Shown here in pieces: positions 6,057-12,257 of a stretch of DNA of 25,533 bases. Made by a program: the position numbers and the translations under genes. The stretch's first letter is position 1, and every line of letters starts with the position of its first letter. Below the pieces are notes generated by a model. That model searched no databases. It had not been told where the DNA came from and saw nothing but the letters and a program-made list of their open reading frames with translations. The DNA comes from a virus. The stretch covers positions 1 through 25,533 of the IMG/VR virus record IMGVR_UViG_3300037069_001810, one strand, 5' to 3'.

Positions 6057-6588
6057 CAAAGAACAACCAACAACCAAATTGAACGGACCGGACAGGACTG
6101 TTCAGTTGGAAGCACTGCTAGCTCGACACGGCGTTGACGGGCTCGACAACCTCATCGAGGGGTTGGGTGAGGGGTTCAACGTCGAGGCTTGCCTTGCGGC
6201 GGTGGGGAAGTTCGAACAGGGCGCTGAGCAGTCCCCGGGGCTGCTGGTTTATAAGGTCCGGGCTGCGGCGAAGGCTCCTCGGGTTGAGGATGCGCCGGCG
6301 CCGAAGATGGCTGTGACTCCTCGCCTGCTGCAGGCTGTCCGCGGGTCCTGTGGCAGCCCGAACGGGTTCACGAGGGACGAGGCCCGCGACATGTTCGCCG
6401 CTGCTGCGAAGGCCAGGGGCCGGTCGGTGGATGAGCTGGTGGATCTGGCGATGGGCGCTGAGTGGCAGGAGACGAAGCCGCACCCGGCGTACGACCTGGA
6501 CAGGTCGCGTGAGGAGCGGGTGGTGGCGTATCACCGGTGGTTGAACCGTCCGGTGGTCGAACAGAAGCTCGCGGAGGTCGAGGTATGA
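6037..6588 (+). CDS. Replication protein C-terminal partner, 183 aa
   Basis: ATG 6037 is the first start; no Shine-Dalgarno sequence is evident. The protein opens with a linker-like Q-Q-P-T-T-N-K-E-Q-P-T-T segment. A helical domain follows: L-E-A-L-L-A-R-H-G-V-D-G-L-D-N-L, then F-N-V-E-A-C-L-A-A-V-G-K-F, and S-P-G-L-L-V-Y-K-V-R-A-A-A. The last third has F-T-R-D-E-A-R-D-M-F and R-S-V-D-E-L-V-D-L-A. A Gln/Thr/Pro linker at an N-terminus is odd and suggests this was the distal part of the preceding initiator, reached by re-initiation or frameshift. The function is otherwise unknown. Confidence 0.65.
   Translation: MQQPTTNKEQPTTKLNGPDRTVQLEALLARHGVDGLDNLIEGLGEGFNVEACLAAVGKFEQGAEQSPGLLVYKVRAAAKAPRVEDAPAPKMAVTPRLLQAVRGSCGSPNGFTRDEARDMFAAAAKARGRSVDELVDLAMGAEWQETKPHPAYDLDRSREERVVAYHRWLNRPVVEQKLAEVEV
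6041..6074 (+). repeat. AAC-rich direct repeats, iteron-like
   Basis: AACAACCAACAAC occurs perfectly at 6041-6053 and 6062-6074, 21 bp apart (two helical turns). The wider tract 6040-6078 contains 24 A, 13 C, one G and one T, far more AT-rich than its surroundings. It spans the overlap of the two replication ORFs. Confidence 0.7.
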
Positions 6589-7292
6589 GCAGGCCCAGGC
6601 TTCTCGATTTGTTCTGCGGCGCCGGCGGCTGCTCAGTGGGGTATCACCGCGCGGGCTTTGATGTGGTGGGTGTGGACATCGCTCCGCAGCCGAACTACCC
6701 GTTTGAGTTCTGGCAAGCCGACGCGCTCGAGGTTCTCGAGCGTACGGAGCGGTGGCTTGACGATGGCGCGCTCTGGCGCTTCGACGCGATCCATGCTTCG
6801 CCGCCTTGTCAGGCGCACAGCACGATCGCAAAGCAGCAGCGGCAACGCCGTCCCGGCGTTTATGAGCACCCCGAATTGGTCGGTCCGGTCCGCGAGCTTC
6901 TGAAGGCAACCGGCCTGCCGTACGTGATCGAGAATGTGATGGGGGCGCCTCTCGTTGACGCGATCCAGCTTTGCGGCTCGAGCTTCGGCCTCGACCTCCA
7001 CCGGCATCGGTTGTTTGAGTGCTCGTTCCCAGCGATGGCTATGCCGTGCGCGCACTATTGGCAGACGCCACGGTTCCGGACGCTTGATAGCCGCAAACCG
7101 AATGCTCTGGCATCTGTCGTCGGCGTCCATGGACACCACAATTATGCGGGAGAGCGCGATCTGCGGGAGGCGGCGATGGGCATCGACTGGATGGACCCTC
7201 GCGAGCTGACCCAGGCGATCCCGCCGGCGTACACCGAGCACGTCGGCTCCTACCTGCTAGCCGAGGTCAACCGGAGCAGGGTCGCGGTATGA
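6585..7292 (+). CDS. Small DNA (cytosine-5) methyltransferase, copy 1
   Basis: The protein has 235 residues from ATG 6585, with a GGAGG site upstream. C5-methyltransferase motifs appear in order: I, D-L-F-C-G-A-G-G (8-15); II, G-V-D-I (29-32); IV, A-S-P-P-C-Q (71-76) with Cys75 as the nucleophile; VI, Y-V-I-E-N-V (114-119); VIII, H-R-H-R-L-F-E (139-145). Usual C5 enzymes have 320-450 residues with a large target-recognition domain after motif VIII; here only about 90 residues follow. It would transfer methyl from SAM to cytosine in DNA, probably masking phage DNA from restriction. No cognate nuclease lies nearby. Confidence 0.85.
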   Translation: MSRPRLLDLFCGAGGCSVGYHRAGFDVVGVDIAPQPNYPFEFWQADALEVLERTERWLDDGALWRFDAIHASPPCQAHSTIAKQQRQRRPGVYEHPELVGPVRELLKATGLPYVIENVMGAPLVDAIQLCGSSFGLDLHRHRLFECSFPAMAMPCAHYWQTPRFRTLDSRKPNALASVVGVHGHHNYAGERDLREAAMGIDWMDPRELTQAIPPAYTEHVGSYLLAEVNRSRVAV

Positions 7293-7567
7293 GCGCCCAG
7301 TCGTTGGAAGCTCTCGCGTATGGCGATGAGATCCGTCTGGCACGGTCGAGGGCGAAGAAGGCGATGCGCGCCCACGAACTCTCCCTGGAGGCTGCGCTCT
7401 CGTTGGATTGCTGTCAGGGGATGAGGATCTCCCAACTCCTCGAAGCGCAGTGGAATTGGGGGCCGGCGAGGACTCTCGGGCTGCTCGGGAAGCTCGGCAT
7501 CAGTCCTTTGCGGCGTGTGGGGCAGCTCACTGAGCGGCAACTGCGCGTGATCGTGGAAGCGGCATGA
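7289..7567 (+). CDS. Actinobacterial-type integration host factor (mIHF-like)
   Basis: The 92-residue protein starts at ATG 7289 (ATGA overlap). The pattern L-A-R-S-R-A-K-K-A-M-R-A-H-E-L-S-L-E is a charged N-terminal helix. It is followed by M-R-I-S-Q-L-L-E-A-Q-W-N-W-G-P-A-R, then L-G-K-L-G-I-S-P and R-R-V-G-Q-L-T-E-R-Q-L-R. This is the H2TH fold pattern of mIHF (V..LL...G.G..RA...+..LGI...RR..GL...Q). mIHF bends DNA and supports phage integration (as with L5 integrase) and nucleoid structure. The integrase lies three genes downstream, so a self-encoded recombination cofactor is a natural reading. Confidence 0.78.
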   Translation: MSAQSLEALAYGDEIRLARSRAKKAMRAHELSLEAALSLDCCQGMRISQLLEAQWNWGPARTLGLLGKLGISPLRRVGQLTERQLRVIVEAA

Positions 7568-7827
7568 GCGTCATCGAGCGTCCCGAGCAAGCGGTCGCGT
7601 GGGAGCTGCGGGGCGCGTGGGCCTCAGGCAAGATCCTCGTCTTCTCGCTTTCGGAGCGATGTGAGCCGCAGCGCGTCGAAGGGCGAGTCCGTCGAGTGTC
7701 GCCGACGGGGGCCTTCGTCGTCATCGAGGAGCGCACGACCGCAGGATTCGGCCGCCGCTGGCACGTGCCGACCGTCGATGTCCTCGCCACGCTCTCCCCG
7801 CACTACTCGATGGAGGCTGCCGCATGA
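7564..7827 (+). CDS. Hypothetical beta-rich protein, 87 aa
   Basis: It starts at ATG 7564 with ATGA overlap. The alternating pattern K-I-L-V-F-S-L, R-V-E-G-R-V-R-R-V-S, G-A-F-V-V-I-E and R-R-W-H-V-P-T-V-D-V-L suggests a small barrel, possibly SH3- or Tudor-like. The family is not recognised. Its place between mIHF and the excisionase-like gene makes a recombination or nucleoid accessory plausible. Confidence 0.55.
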   Translation: MSVIERPEQAVAWELRGAWASGKILVFSLSERCEPQRVEGRVRRVSPTGAFVVIEERTTAGFGRRWHVPTVDVLATLSPHYSMEAAA

Positions 7828-8036
7828 GTGTCCCGCGTGGCAGCAACGTCGTAGTGTTCCCGACACCGGAGCCGTACTTGTCGAGGCTTGAGATTGCGAG
7901 GCTGATGGGCGTGTCCCCGAGAACGATTGACCGGTGGTGTAAGGAGGGTTTGCCCCATCAGACGTGGGGGTTGCGGACTAAGAAGCTGAGGTTTTCGGAG
8001 GTTGAGGAGTGGGCGCGGAAACGAGGCGCAGCATGA
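7824..8036 (+). CDS. Excisionase-like MerR/HTH_17 protein
   Basis: This 70-residue protein has a GGAGG ribosome site before ATG 7824. The segment L-S-R-L-E-I-A-R-L-M-G-V-S-P-R-T-I-D-R-W (19-38) is the HTH. It is followed by E-G-L-P-H-Q and R-F-S-E-V-E-E-W-A-R-K-R-G, the classic small excisionase or binding-domain pattern. Two genes upstream of the integrase, it probably acts as recombination directionality factor. Other HTH_17 proteins act as transcription factors. Confidence 0.78.
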   Translation: MSVPRGSNVVVFPTPEPYLSRLEIARLMGVSPRTIDRWCKEGLPHQTWGLRTKKLRFSEVEEWARKRGAA

Positions 8037-8209
8037 GCGAGTTGGAGCGGATCATCGAAGCCATTCGCGCGATGCCAGATGAAGGCGACGGGATGACTGT
8101 CGGGAAGATCGCGGACCGTGTTGGGACGGATACTGGGATGGTGGTCGCGGCGCTCGAAAGCATTGTCGAACGGGACGAACGGGACGAACGGGACGAGGCA
8201 ACGTCGTGA
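8033..8209 (+). CDS. Small HTH-like protein, 58 aa
   Basis: It starts at ATG 8033 and overlaps both neighbours by four bases. Residues 20-48 (M-T-V-G-K-I-A-D-R-V-G-T-D-T-G-M-V-V-A-A-L) look like a helix-turn-helix. The C-terminus is an Arg-Asp-Glu repeat encoded by three copies of a 9-bp unit. It may be a second directionality or regulatory factor for the integrase that follows. Confidence 0.6.
   Translation: MSELERIIEAIRAMPDEGDGMTVGKIADRVGTDTGMVVAALESIVERDERDERDEATS
8167..8193 (+). repeat. Tandem 9-bp repeat, three copies
   Basis: CGAACGGGA occurs three times without spacing, encoding repeated Glu-Arg-Asp at the end of the small HTH-like protein. It lies 13 nt before the integrase GTG. The unit is a multiple of three, so copy-number changes would keep the frame. 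Confidence 0.85.
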
Positions 8210-9246
8210 GCGTCAAACGTCGAGGCGACTCCTGGGCCGTGAGCATCTACGACCCTGCGACCAAAGGCAAGCGGTGGGTCGGCACCTACCCGACGCAACG
8301 GGACGCGAAGCGCGCGGAGGCCGAGGCCACGTTGCATCAGCGTCAGGCCGGCGGCACCATCGCAGCCTATGAGAACCGTTGGCTGGGACTGCATCCGAGG
8401 AAGCGCAGCTCGACGATGATCCACTACCGGGACCGCCTCCGCCCGTTCGTCAAGGAGTTTGGGAAGCGTCAGCTGGGGTCGATCAGCAAGCTCGAGGCCC
8501 GCGAGTGGGCGCTCGAGCACCGGTCGGCGCACGGTCCTGTGCGGGCGATGTATGCGGACGCGATCCGGGACGGCCTGATCTCGGAGAACCCATTCTCGAA
8601 CCTGCGACTACAGCAATCGAGGGGTCGTAGGGATCTGGATGTGATGAGCGAGGACGAGGTCCGCCACGCCATCCAAGTTGCGGGGGAGAAGTATGGCCCG
8701 AACTTCGCCGCCTACATCGCCACCGCCGCCTACTGTGGACTACGGCCCGGCGAGCTTTACGCGCTCACATGGGCTTGTGTGGATTTCGACGAGAACGAGC
8801 TCCACGTCAAGGCGTCCTACTCGTCTAAGAGCGGGGAGACGACGGCGCCGAAGAACGATCATCAACGCCGCCCGGTCCTGTTCCCCGAGGCTAGGGACAT
8901 GCTCCTCCGTGTGCCGCGGAGCGATGGTCCGGTGTTCAGGACGATCACGGGGAAGCCGATGAGTGGGAGGGTCCAGCATTTCTATTGGGACCCGGTCAGG
9001 ACCGCGATCGGTAGGCCACAGGAGAGCTTCTATTCTTTGCGCCATTACTGCGCATGGCGCTTGTTGAACGTCCTGGGCCACGAGGCCGAGGACGTTGCTT
9101 TCCAGCTCGGCCATACAGACGGAGGCGTTCTGATCCGTCGCCTGTACGGGCATCCGAGTGAGGAGTTGGCCCGCGAACGGCTCAAGGCTGGGCTCGGCCG
9201 GAAGGTTGTGCCGGTGGACTTTCGACGGAGAGCGGGTGGGGCATGA
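8206..9246 (+). CDS. int: Tyrosine recombinase (phage integrase)
   Basis: The protein has 346 residues from GTG 8206. The N-terminal part has a basic arm-binding domain (V-S-I-Y-D-P-A-T-K-G-K-R-W-V-G-T). A core-binding domain spans about 50-135 and the catalytic domain follows. Catalytic residues are Arg180 (C-G-L-R-P-G-E-L), a Lys near 216, Arg279-His280 in Y-S-L-R-H, His303 in Q-L-G-H, and nucleophile Tyr314 in R-L-Y-G-H-P. The first His of the usual H-x-x-R is Tyr276 here, a tolerated variant in some families. It would integrate or excise the genome at attP/attB. Unusually, it sits inside the early operon with no attP seen beside it. Confidence 0.92.
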   Translation: MSVKRRGDSWAVSIYDPATKGKRWVGTYPTQRDAKRAEAEATLHQRQAGGTIAAYENRWLGLHPRKRSSTMIHYRDRLRPFVKEFGKRQLGSISKLEAREWALEHRSAHGPVRAMYADAIRDGLISENPFSNLRLQQSRGRRDLDVMSEDEVRHAIQVAGEKYGPNFAAYIATAAYCGLRPGELYALTWACVDFDENELHVKASYSSKSGETTAPKNDHQRRPVLFPEARDMLLRVPRSDGPVFRTITGKPMSGRVQHFYWDPVRTAIGRPQESFYSLRHYCAWRLLNVLGHEAEDVAFQLGHTDGGVLIRRLYGHPSEELARERLKAGLGRKVVPVDFRRRAGGA

Positions 9247-9467
9247 GCAACGAGTGGGAGGTTCGAGCGCGTCCCGGCGCTGATGTGTCGGAGGAGTCGC
9301 TTGAGACGGTCCGCAAGATCATCAACAACCCCGAGTTCGCTGAACGTGCCCGTCGGCTCGCCATCACCTCGATGCTCACCGGCATCCCCCCGGCGGAGCT
9401 GCTGGCTCGGGAGCATTTCCCCGACGATCCGGACTGGATCGGGAGCTACCTCGGAGCAAAGGACTGA
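9243..9467 (+). CDS. Hypothetical protein, 74 aa
   Basis: It starts at ATG 9243, overlapping the integrase stop by four bases, and closes the early operon. It is acidic and helical, with E-E-S-L-E-T-V-R-K-I-I-N-N-P-E-F-A-E-R-A-R-R-L and then G-I-P-P-A-E-L-L-A-R-E-H-F-P. The family is unknown. Co-translation with the integrase suggests a link to integration or its control. Confidence 0.6.
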   Translation: MSNEWEVRARPGADVSEESLETVRKIINNPEFAERARRLAITSMLTGIPPAELLAREHFPDDPDWIGSYLGAKD

Positions 9468-9559
9468 TATGTGGCTCTACCAAGCGACATGTAACCTATC
9501 GGGCCCACTGCCCCGCCCAACAGGCGTAAGGAGTCTGCACCGGACAACCCCTACTGCTG

Positions 9560-9579
9560 CGGCCTGTAAACACGGGCCG
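9560..9579 (+). other. Hairpin in the spacer after the early operon
   Basis: CGGCCTGT (9560-9567) pairs along all eight positions, including one G-T pair, with ACGGGCCG (9572-9579) around an AAAC loop. No T-tract follows, so it is not a standard intrinsic terminator. The surrounding 191-bp spacer (9468-9658) contains no convincing gene and could hold an attachment site or regulatory sequence. Confidence 0.35.
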
Positions 9580-9658
9580 GGACGGACAGGAGCGGACACG
9601 GCTCTGGACGGATCGGTAGCGGTACAGGAGCATCGCGTCGCGCATCGGAAGCATCGGC

Positions 9659-9916
9659 ATGGCTGATCGGCGCGTGGGAATCGAGCACTTCTTCCTGGCG
9701 GACGTAGACCCGCGCGATGACCGACTGCTCCGCGTGACACCGACCGGCGACGGAACGGTCGGGCTCACGATCGTTCAGCGCACCGAAGACGTGCCCGTGA
9801 AGGAAACCGAGCTTGGCTCGCTGATCGTCGATATCGAGCCGCTGTGGAATGGCCTGCGCGCGATGCTCGTCTCGGAGGGGTATCGCGTGGCTTCTGGGGG
9901 TGTGTCTGGTGTCTAG
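9659..9916 (+). CDS. Hypothetical protein, 85 aa
   Basis: It starts at ATG 9659 with only a weak GGAAG upstream. The protein is beta-rich (I-E-H-F-F-L-A-D-V-D, T-V-G-L-T-I-V-Q-R-T) with a helical C-terminal part (I-E-P-L-W-N-G-L-R-A-M-L). It ends G-G-V-S-G-V, encoded by the 29-bp repeat shared with the gene ending at 11332. The family is unknown. Confidence 0.55.
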   Translation: MADRRVGIEHFFLADVDPRDDRLLRVTPTGDGTVGLTIVQRTEDVPVKETELGSLIVDIEPLWNGLRAMLVSEGYRVASGGVSGV

Positions 9917-9919
9917 AGA
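9891..9919 (+). repeat. 29-bp direct repeat, copy A (gene junction)
   Basis: This stretch is identical over 29 bp to 11307-11335. It encodes the last residues of the upstream gene, includes the stop in GTGTCTAG (9909-9916), and leads into the AAAGGAG ribosome site (9919-9925) of the next gene. Confidence 0.9.
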
Positions 9920-9935
9920 AAGGAGCGCGATATGA
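9909..9935 (+). other. Micro-ORF bridging two genes, 8 codons
   Basis: GTG 9909 opens a frame reading V-S-R-E-R-S-A-I and stops at TGA 9933. It overlaps the preceding stop at GTGTCTAG and the following gene start as ATGA. A second example lies at 10173-10202. It may be a translational coupling device or just a by-product of the repeat. Confidence 0.3.
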
Positions 9936-10180
9936 GCGTGAGGCTGCACCTTCAATGCTCGGGCTGCGAGAACACGGCGACCGGGAAGCTGCACCGGGAC
10001 TTCGAGACGATCTTCAACGGCTCCAACGCTTACGGCTTCGGCCGCTGGAATCTGCGCCCCGAGGTTCCAGACGGCTGGGTGCTGTTCGACCCGTATACCA
10101 ACATCACCTATTGCCCGGTGTGCGCTGATGAGATTTGGGGCCCGTCTGTTAATCAGGATGCGCGGGTCGCTGGTGTCTAG
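9932..10180 (+). CDS. Zinc-ribbon protein, 82 aa
   Basis: This gene has an excellent AAAGGAG site six bases before ATG 9932. C-S-G-C (9-12) and C-P-V-C (64-67) form a likely zinc-binding pair. The middle holds N-G-S-N-A-Y-G-F-G-R-W-N-L-R-P and P-D-G-W-V-L-F-D-P-Y-T-N. This resembles small phage or actinobacterial zinc-ribbon proteins of unknown role. It ends V-A-G-V at a partial copy of the GTGTCTAG junction. Confidence 0.65.
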   Translation: MSVRLHLQCSGCENTATGKLHRDFETIFNGSNAYGFGRWNLRPEVPDGWVLFDPYTNITYCPVCADEIWGPSVNQDARVAGV

Positions 10181-10183
10181 AGA
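10170..10183 (+). repeat. Partial copy of the junction repeat
   Basis: CTGGTGTCTAGAGA matches the 3' half of the 29-bp repeats. It again contains the upstream stop codon and leads into a purine-rich ribosome site. Confidence 0.8.
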
Positions 10184-10202
10184 GAGGAAGGAACTGCGAT
10201 GA
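10173..10202 (+). other. Micro-ORF bridging two genes, 9 codons
   Basis: GTG 10173 reads V-S-R-E-R-K-E-L-R and stops at TGA 10200-10202, overlapping the next ATG (10199) as ATGA. It has the same layout and the same first five residues as the micro-ORF at 9909. Confidence 0.3.
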
Positions 10203-10375
10203 CGCAGCGCGACGGGAGCTACAGGGTGCGCATTGAGCGTCTGCCGAGCAGGTGGTGGCGCGCGGAGGTCAAGGGACCGCGCGGACTCTTGGAGGTGACG
10301 ATCAGCGCGCGCACAGCGCTCGATGCGCTCGACTTCGCGAAGGCCCGAATCGAAGAGGAGGAGAGCCCACGATGA
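10199..10375 (+). CDS. Small hypothetical protein, 58 aa
   Basis: ATG 10199 follows a GAGAGGAAGGA purine tract. The protein reads as a beta hairpin (Y-R-V-R-I-E-R-L, W-W-R-A-E-V-K-G) followed by a helix (A-R-T-A-L-D-A-L-D-F-A-K-A-R-I-E-E-E-E). It resembles a small HicB-like or dsRBD-like fold, but no family can be named. It couples to the next gene by ATGA. Confidence 0.5.
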   Translation: MTQRDGSYRVRIERLPSRWWRAEVKGPRGLLEVTISARTALDALDFAKARIEEEESPR

Positions 10376-10605
10376 CGCCTTCCGAGCAGCGCAGCGTGCG
10401 CGTGAAGGGCGGCCTCGTGCTCGTCCAGCCGTCAGACGCTCGGCCGCCCTGGGGACTCTCTCCCCGGGCGGCCCGCGAACTCGCGGGGGCGCTCATGGCC
10501 GCTGCTGCCGAGGCGTCGGGGGACGAGAGCGCTCCGGGCCAGCCCGAATCGCGCGTCCTCAGACCCCGATGCACTTGCCAAACGAACCCGAGGAGACACC
10601 TGTGA
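10372..10605 (+). CDS. Hypothetical protein, 77 aa
   Basis: It starts at ATG 10372 (ATGA overlap). The visible order is a short strand pair (V-R-V-K-G-G-L-V-L-V-Q), W-G-L-S-P-R-A-A-R-E-L-A-G-A-L-M-A-A-A-A-E-A as a helix, and a Cys-containing basic tail (R-C-T-C-Q). The strand-helix part resembles small proteins with a P-x-x-A-R-x-L-A-x-x-L motif frequent in actinophages. The function is unknown. Confidence 0.55.
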   Translation: MTPSEQRSVRVKGGLVLVQPSDARPPWGLSPRAARELAGALMAAAAEASGDESAPGQPESRVLRPRCTCQTNPRRHL

Positions 10606-11018
10606 ACAGCACGATGACTGACGAAGAAGCTCGCGTCCAAGCGATCGAGGTCGCTAAGGAGGCGCTGGCCTATGTTTCTGAGGCCGACACTCTCCCGGCG
10701 GCGCAAGCGACCGCGAGAGGCGCTCTGTACGCGATGGGTAAGACGCTCGGATGCCCGGAGGCTGTGCTCGCGGGCACCTGCGAGTGCGTTCAGGGTGAGT
10801 GCACTTGCCCGAGCGGCTCGACCGAGGGCGAGATCGCGGCGATTCAAGCACTTCCCGCCGATGCGCTTGTCCCGTCGGGCTTCTGCGCGCACTGCCGGCT
10901 GCCCATAGGGAAATCTGACTGCTATGCGATTCCCGGCATCATGTGCCAGATCCACAAGCGGTGCTACGAGGCCTTCCGCACCGCCCGCCAGTCCGTGCCT
11001 GTGCGGGAGGGCCTATGA
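10602..11018 (+). CDS. Cysteine-rich zinc-finger-like protein, 138 aa
   Basis: It starts at GTG 10602, overlapping the upstream stop, with GAGGAG ahead. The N-terminal half is helical (V-Q-A-I-E-V-A-K-E-A-L-A-Y-V). Cysteines follow: C-E-C-V-Q-G-E-C-T-C around 80-90, then C-A-H-C, C-Y, and C-Q-I-H-K-R-C near the end. The last set (CxxC...CxxHKxC) resembles a treble-clef or LIM/RING-like zinc site. The target is unknown. Confidence 0.6.
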   Translation: MNSTMTDEEARVQAIEVAKEALAYVSEADTLPAAQATARGALYAMGKTLGCPEAVLAGTCECVQGECTCPSGSTEGEIAAIQALPADALVPSGFCAHCRLPIGKSDCYAIPGIMCQIHKRCYEAFRTARQSVPVREGL

Positions 11019-11332
11019 AAGGCTGGCAAACTACATGGAGGAGCTGGACGATGTCTGACGAGGCTCTAGAGAAGGAGGAGAAAGTGCGCGGAGTTGTGGC
11101 GGCGATGACGGCGCTAGGCGAGGCGTACCGGGGGGACTGGCACGACTTCGACGGCCGCTGGCTTCGCAGCCAACTCGAAGAACTCGGCACGGTCTTCGAG
11201 AAGGCGTTACGCGGCGAGGACACGACGGGCGATGTAGCCGCCTTCTACGCGTTCAACGGCATCTGCTCTCAGTGCGGTAGCTGGACGGAACACTGCGACT
11301 GCGTGTCTTCTGGGGGTGTGTCTGGTGTCTAG
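11015..11332 (+). CDS. Hypothetical protein, 105 aa
   Basis: ATG 11015 overlaps the upstream stop. ATG 11051, preceded by GGAGGAG, is an alternative start giving a protein that begins M-S-D-E-A-L-E-K-E-E. The body is helical (W-L-R-S-Q-L-E-E-L-G-T-V-F-E-K-A-L). A C-S-Q-C and C-D-C group lies near the end, followed by G-G-V-S-G-V from repeat copy B. The family is unknown. Confidence 0.55.
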   Translation: MKGWQTTWRSWTMSDEALEKEEKVRGVVAAMTALGEAYRGDWHDFDGRWLRSQLEELGTVFEKALRGEDTTGDVAAFYAFNGICSQCGSWTEHCDCVSSGGVSGV

Positions 11333-11335
11333 AGA
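11307..11335 (+). repeat. 29-bp direct repeat, copy B (gene junction)
   Basis: It is identical to 9891-9919 and again spans the end of a gene, its TAG stop in GTGTCTAG (11325-11332) and the following purine-rich ribosome site. Here the internal GTG opens a full gene rather than a micro-ORF. Confidence 0.9.
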
Positions 11336-11537
11336 GAGGGAGGAAACCATCAGCGAAGCGTTCTCGGGCTCGCTCGCACGCGTACGGCAGGCCGTCAGCG
11401 ACTTGGAGGATGCCGCGGGGCTGCCCGTCGAGAGCAACACGGGCTGGGGCGAAGCGATCATCGCCGCGGCTGAGGTGGAGTACGCCGCAGGAGAGCTGCG
11501 CCGCGCGGTGGATCAAAGGGCGCCGAGTCGTGTCTAG
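11325..11537 (+). CDS. Helical hypothetical protein, 70 aa
   Basis: I start it at GTG 11325 inside the repeated GTGTCTAG junction, which gives V-S-R-E-R-E at the N-terminus; a GTG at 11316 is the alternative. The protein is helical (S-L-A-R-V-R-Q-A-V-S-D-L-E-D-A-A-G, A-I-I-A-A-A-E-V-E-Y-A-A-G-E-L-R-R). It looks like a small coiled-coil accessory of unknown family. It ends again at a GTGTCTAG. Confidence 0.5.
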   Translation: MSREREETISEAFSGSLARVRQAVSDLEDAAGLPVESNTGWGEAIIAAAEVEYAAGELRRAVDQRAPSRV

Positions 11538-12228
11538 GGAGCCGGTACAGGCAACAGACAGGCGAGCGCCGAAGATCCTTGATCTCTTCTGCGGAGCTGG
11601 CGGGGCCGCGATGGGGTACTACCGGGCGGGCTTCCGGGTCGTGGGCGTAGACATCAAGCCTCAGCCGCACTACCCCTTTACGTTCTGGCAGGCCGACGCA
11701 ACCCAGTTCCTCGACTGGGTCGAGCCGGAAGAGTACGCCGCGATCCATGCTTCGCCGCCGTGCCAGGGCTATACGTCGATGAACAACCGCTATGCGTCGA
11801 AATCGCCGCTGCTCATTCGGGATGTGCGTGCGGCCCTGAAGCGGATCGCCACTCCGTACGTGATCGAGAACGTTTCGGGCGCTCGAGCGCATATGGATCA
11901 TCCGGTCCAGCTCTGCGGGAGGTCACTGGGGCTGGGCGTGGCTCGGCACCGTCTCTTTGAGTGCTCCTTCCCGTGTATGGCGATCCAGTGCGCGTGCCGC
12001 GGGGACGAGCTCCCGGTCTACGGAAAGCTCGACGGCCGGCGCCTCTGGACCCGTAAAGACGGTTCGGAGCTCCGGGCGGCTAAGACGCTCGAGGAAGCGC
12101 AGGCGGCGATGGGCATCGACTGGATGACCTGGGATGAGCTTCGGGAGGCAATCCCACCCGCAATGACGGAGCACATCGGAGGTTTCTTGATCCGTGAGGT
12201 TGAGCGTCGGTCGAGGCTGGTGGCGTGA
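11530..12228 (+). CDS. Small DNA (cytosine-5) methyltransferase, copy 2
   Basis: The protein has 232 residues from GTG 11530 in the GTGTCTAG overlap. Motif I is D-L-F-C-G-A-G-G (18-25), motif IV A-S-P-P-C-Q (74-79) with Cys78, motif VI V-I-E-N-V (111-115), and motif VIII A-R-H-R-L-F-E. It shares extended identity with copy 1 (P-Q-P-x-Y-P-F-x-F-W-Q-A-D-A; A-A-M-G-I-D-W-M; I-P-P-A-x-T-E-H) but diverges after PPCQ and in the middle. That is what paralogs with different targets would show. It too lacks room for a large target-recognition domain. The likely role is self-modification against restriction. Confidence 0.85.
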   Translation: MSREPVQATDRRAPKILDLFCGAGGAAMGYYRAGFRVVGVDIKPQPHYPFTFWQADATQFLDWVEPEEYAAIHASPPCQGYTSMNNRYASKSPLLIRDVRAALKRIATPYVIENVSGARAHMDHPVQLCGRSLGLGVARHRLFECSFPCMAIQCACRGDELPVYGKLDGRRLWTRKDGSELRAAKTLEEAQAAMGIDWMTWDELREAIPPAMTEHIGGFLIREVERRSRLVA

Positions 12229-12257
12229 CCGTGGTACAGGCAAGAAAGGACAACGAG

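Noticed and set aside
9469-9666. 65-codon ORF in the spacer after the early operon
   Set aside because: No ribosome site and a residue mix unlike folded protein; the spacer is better read as non-coding.
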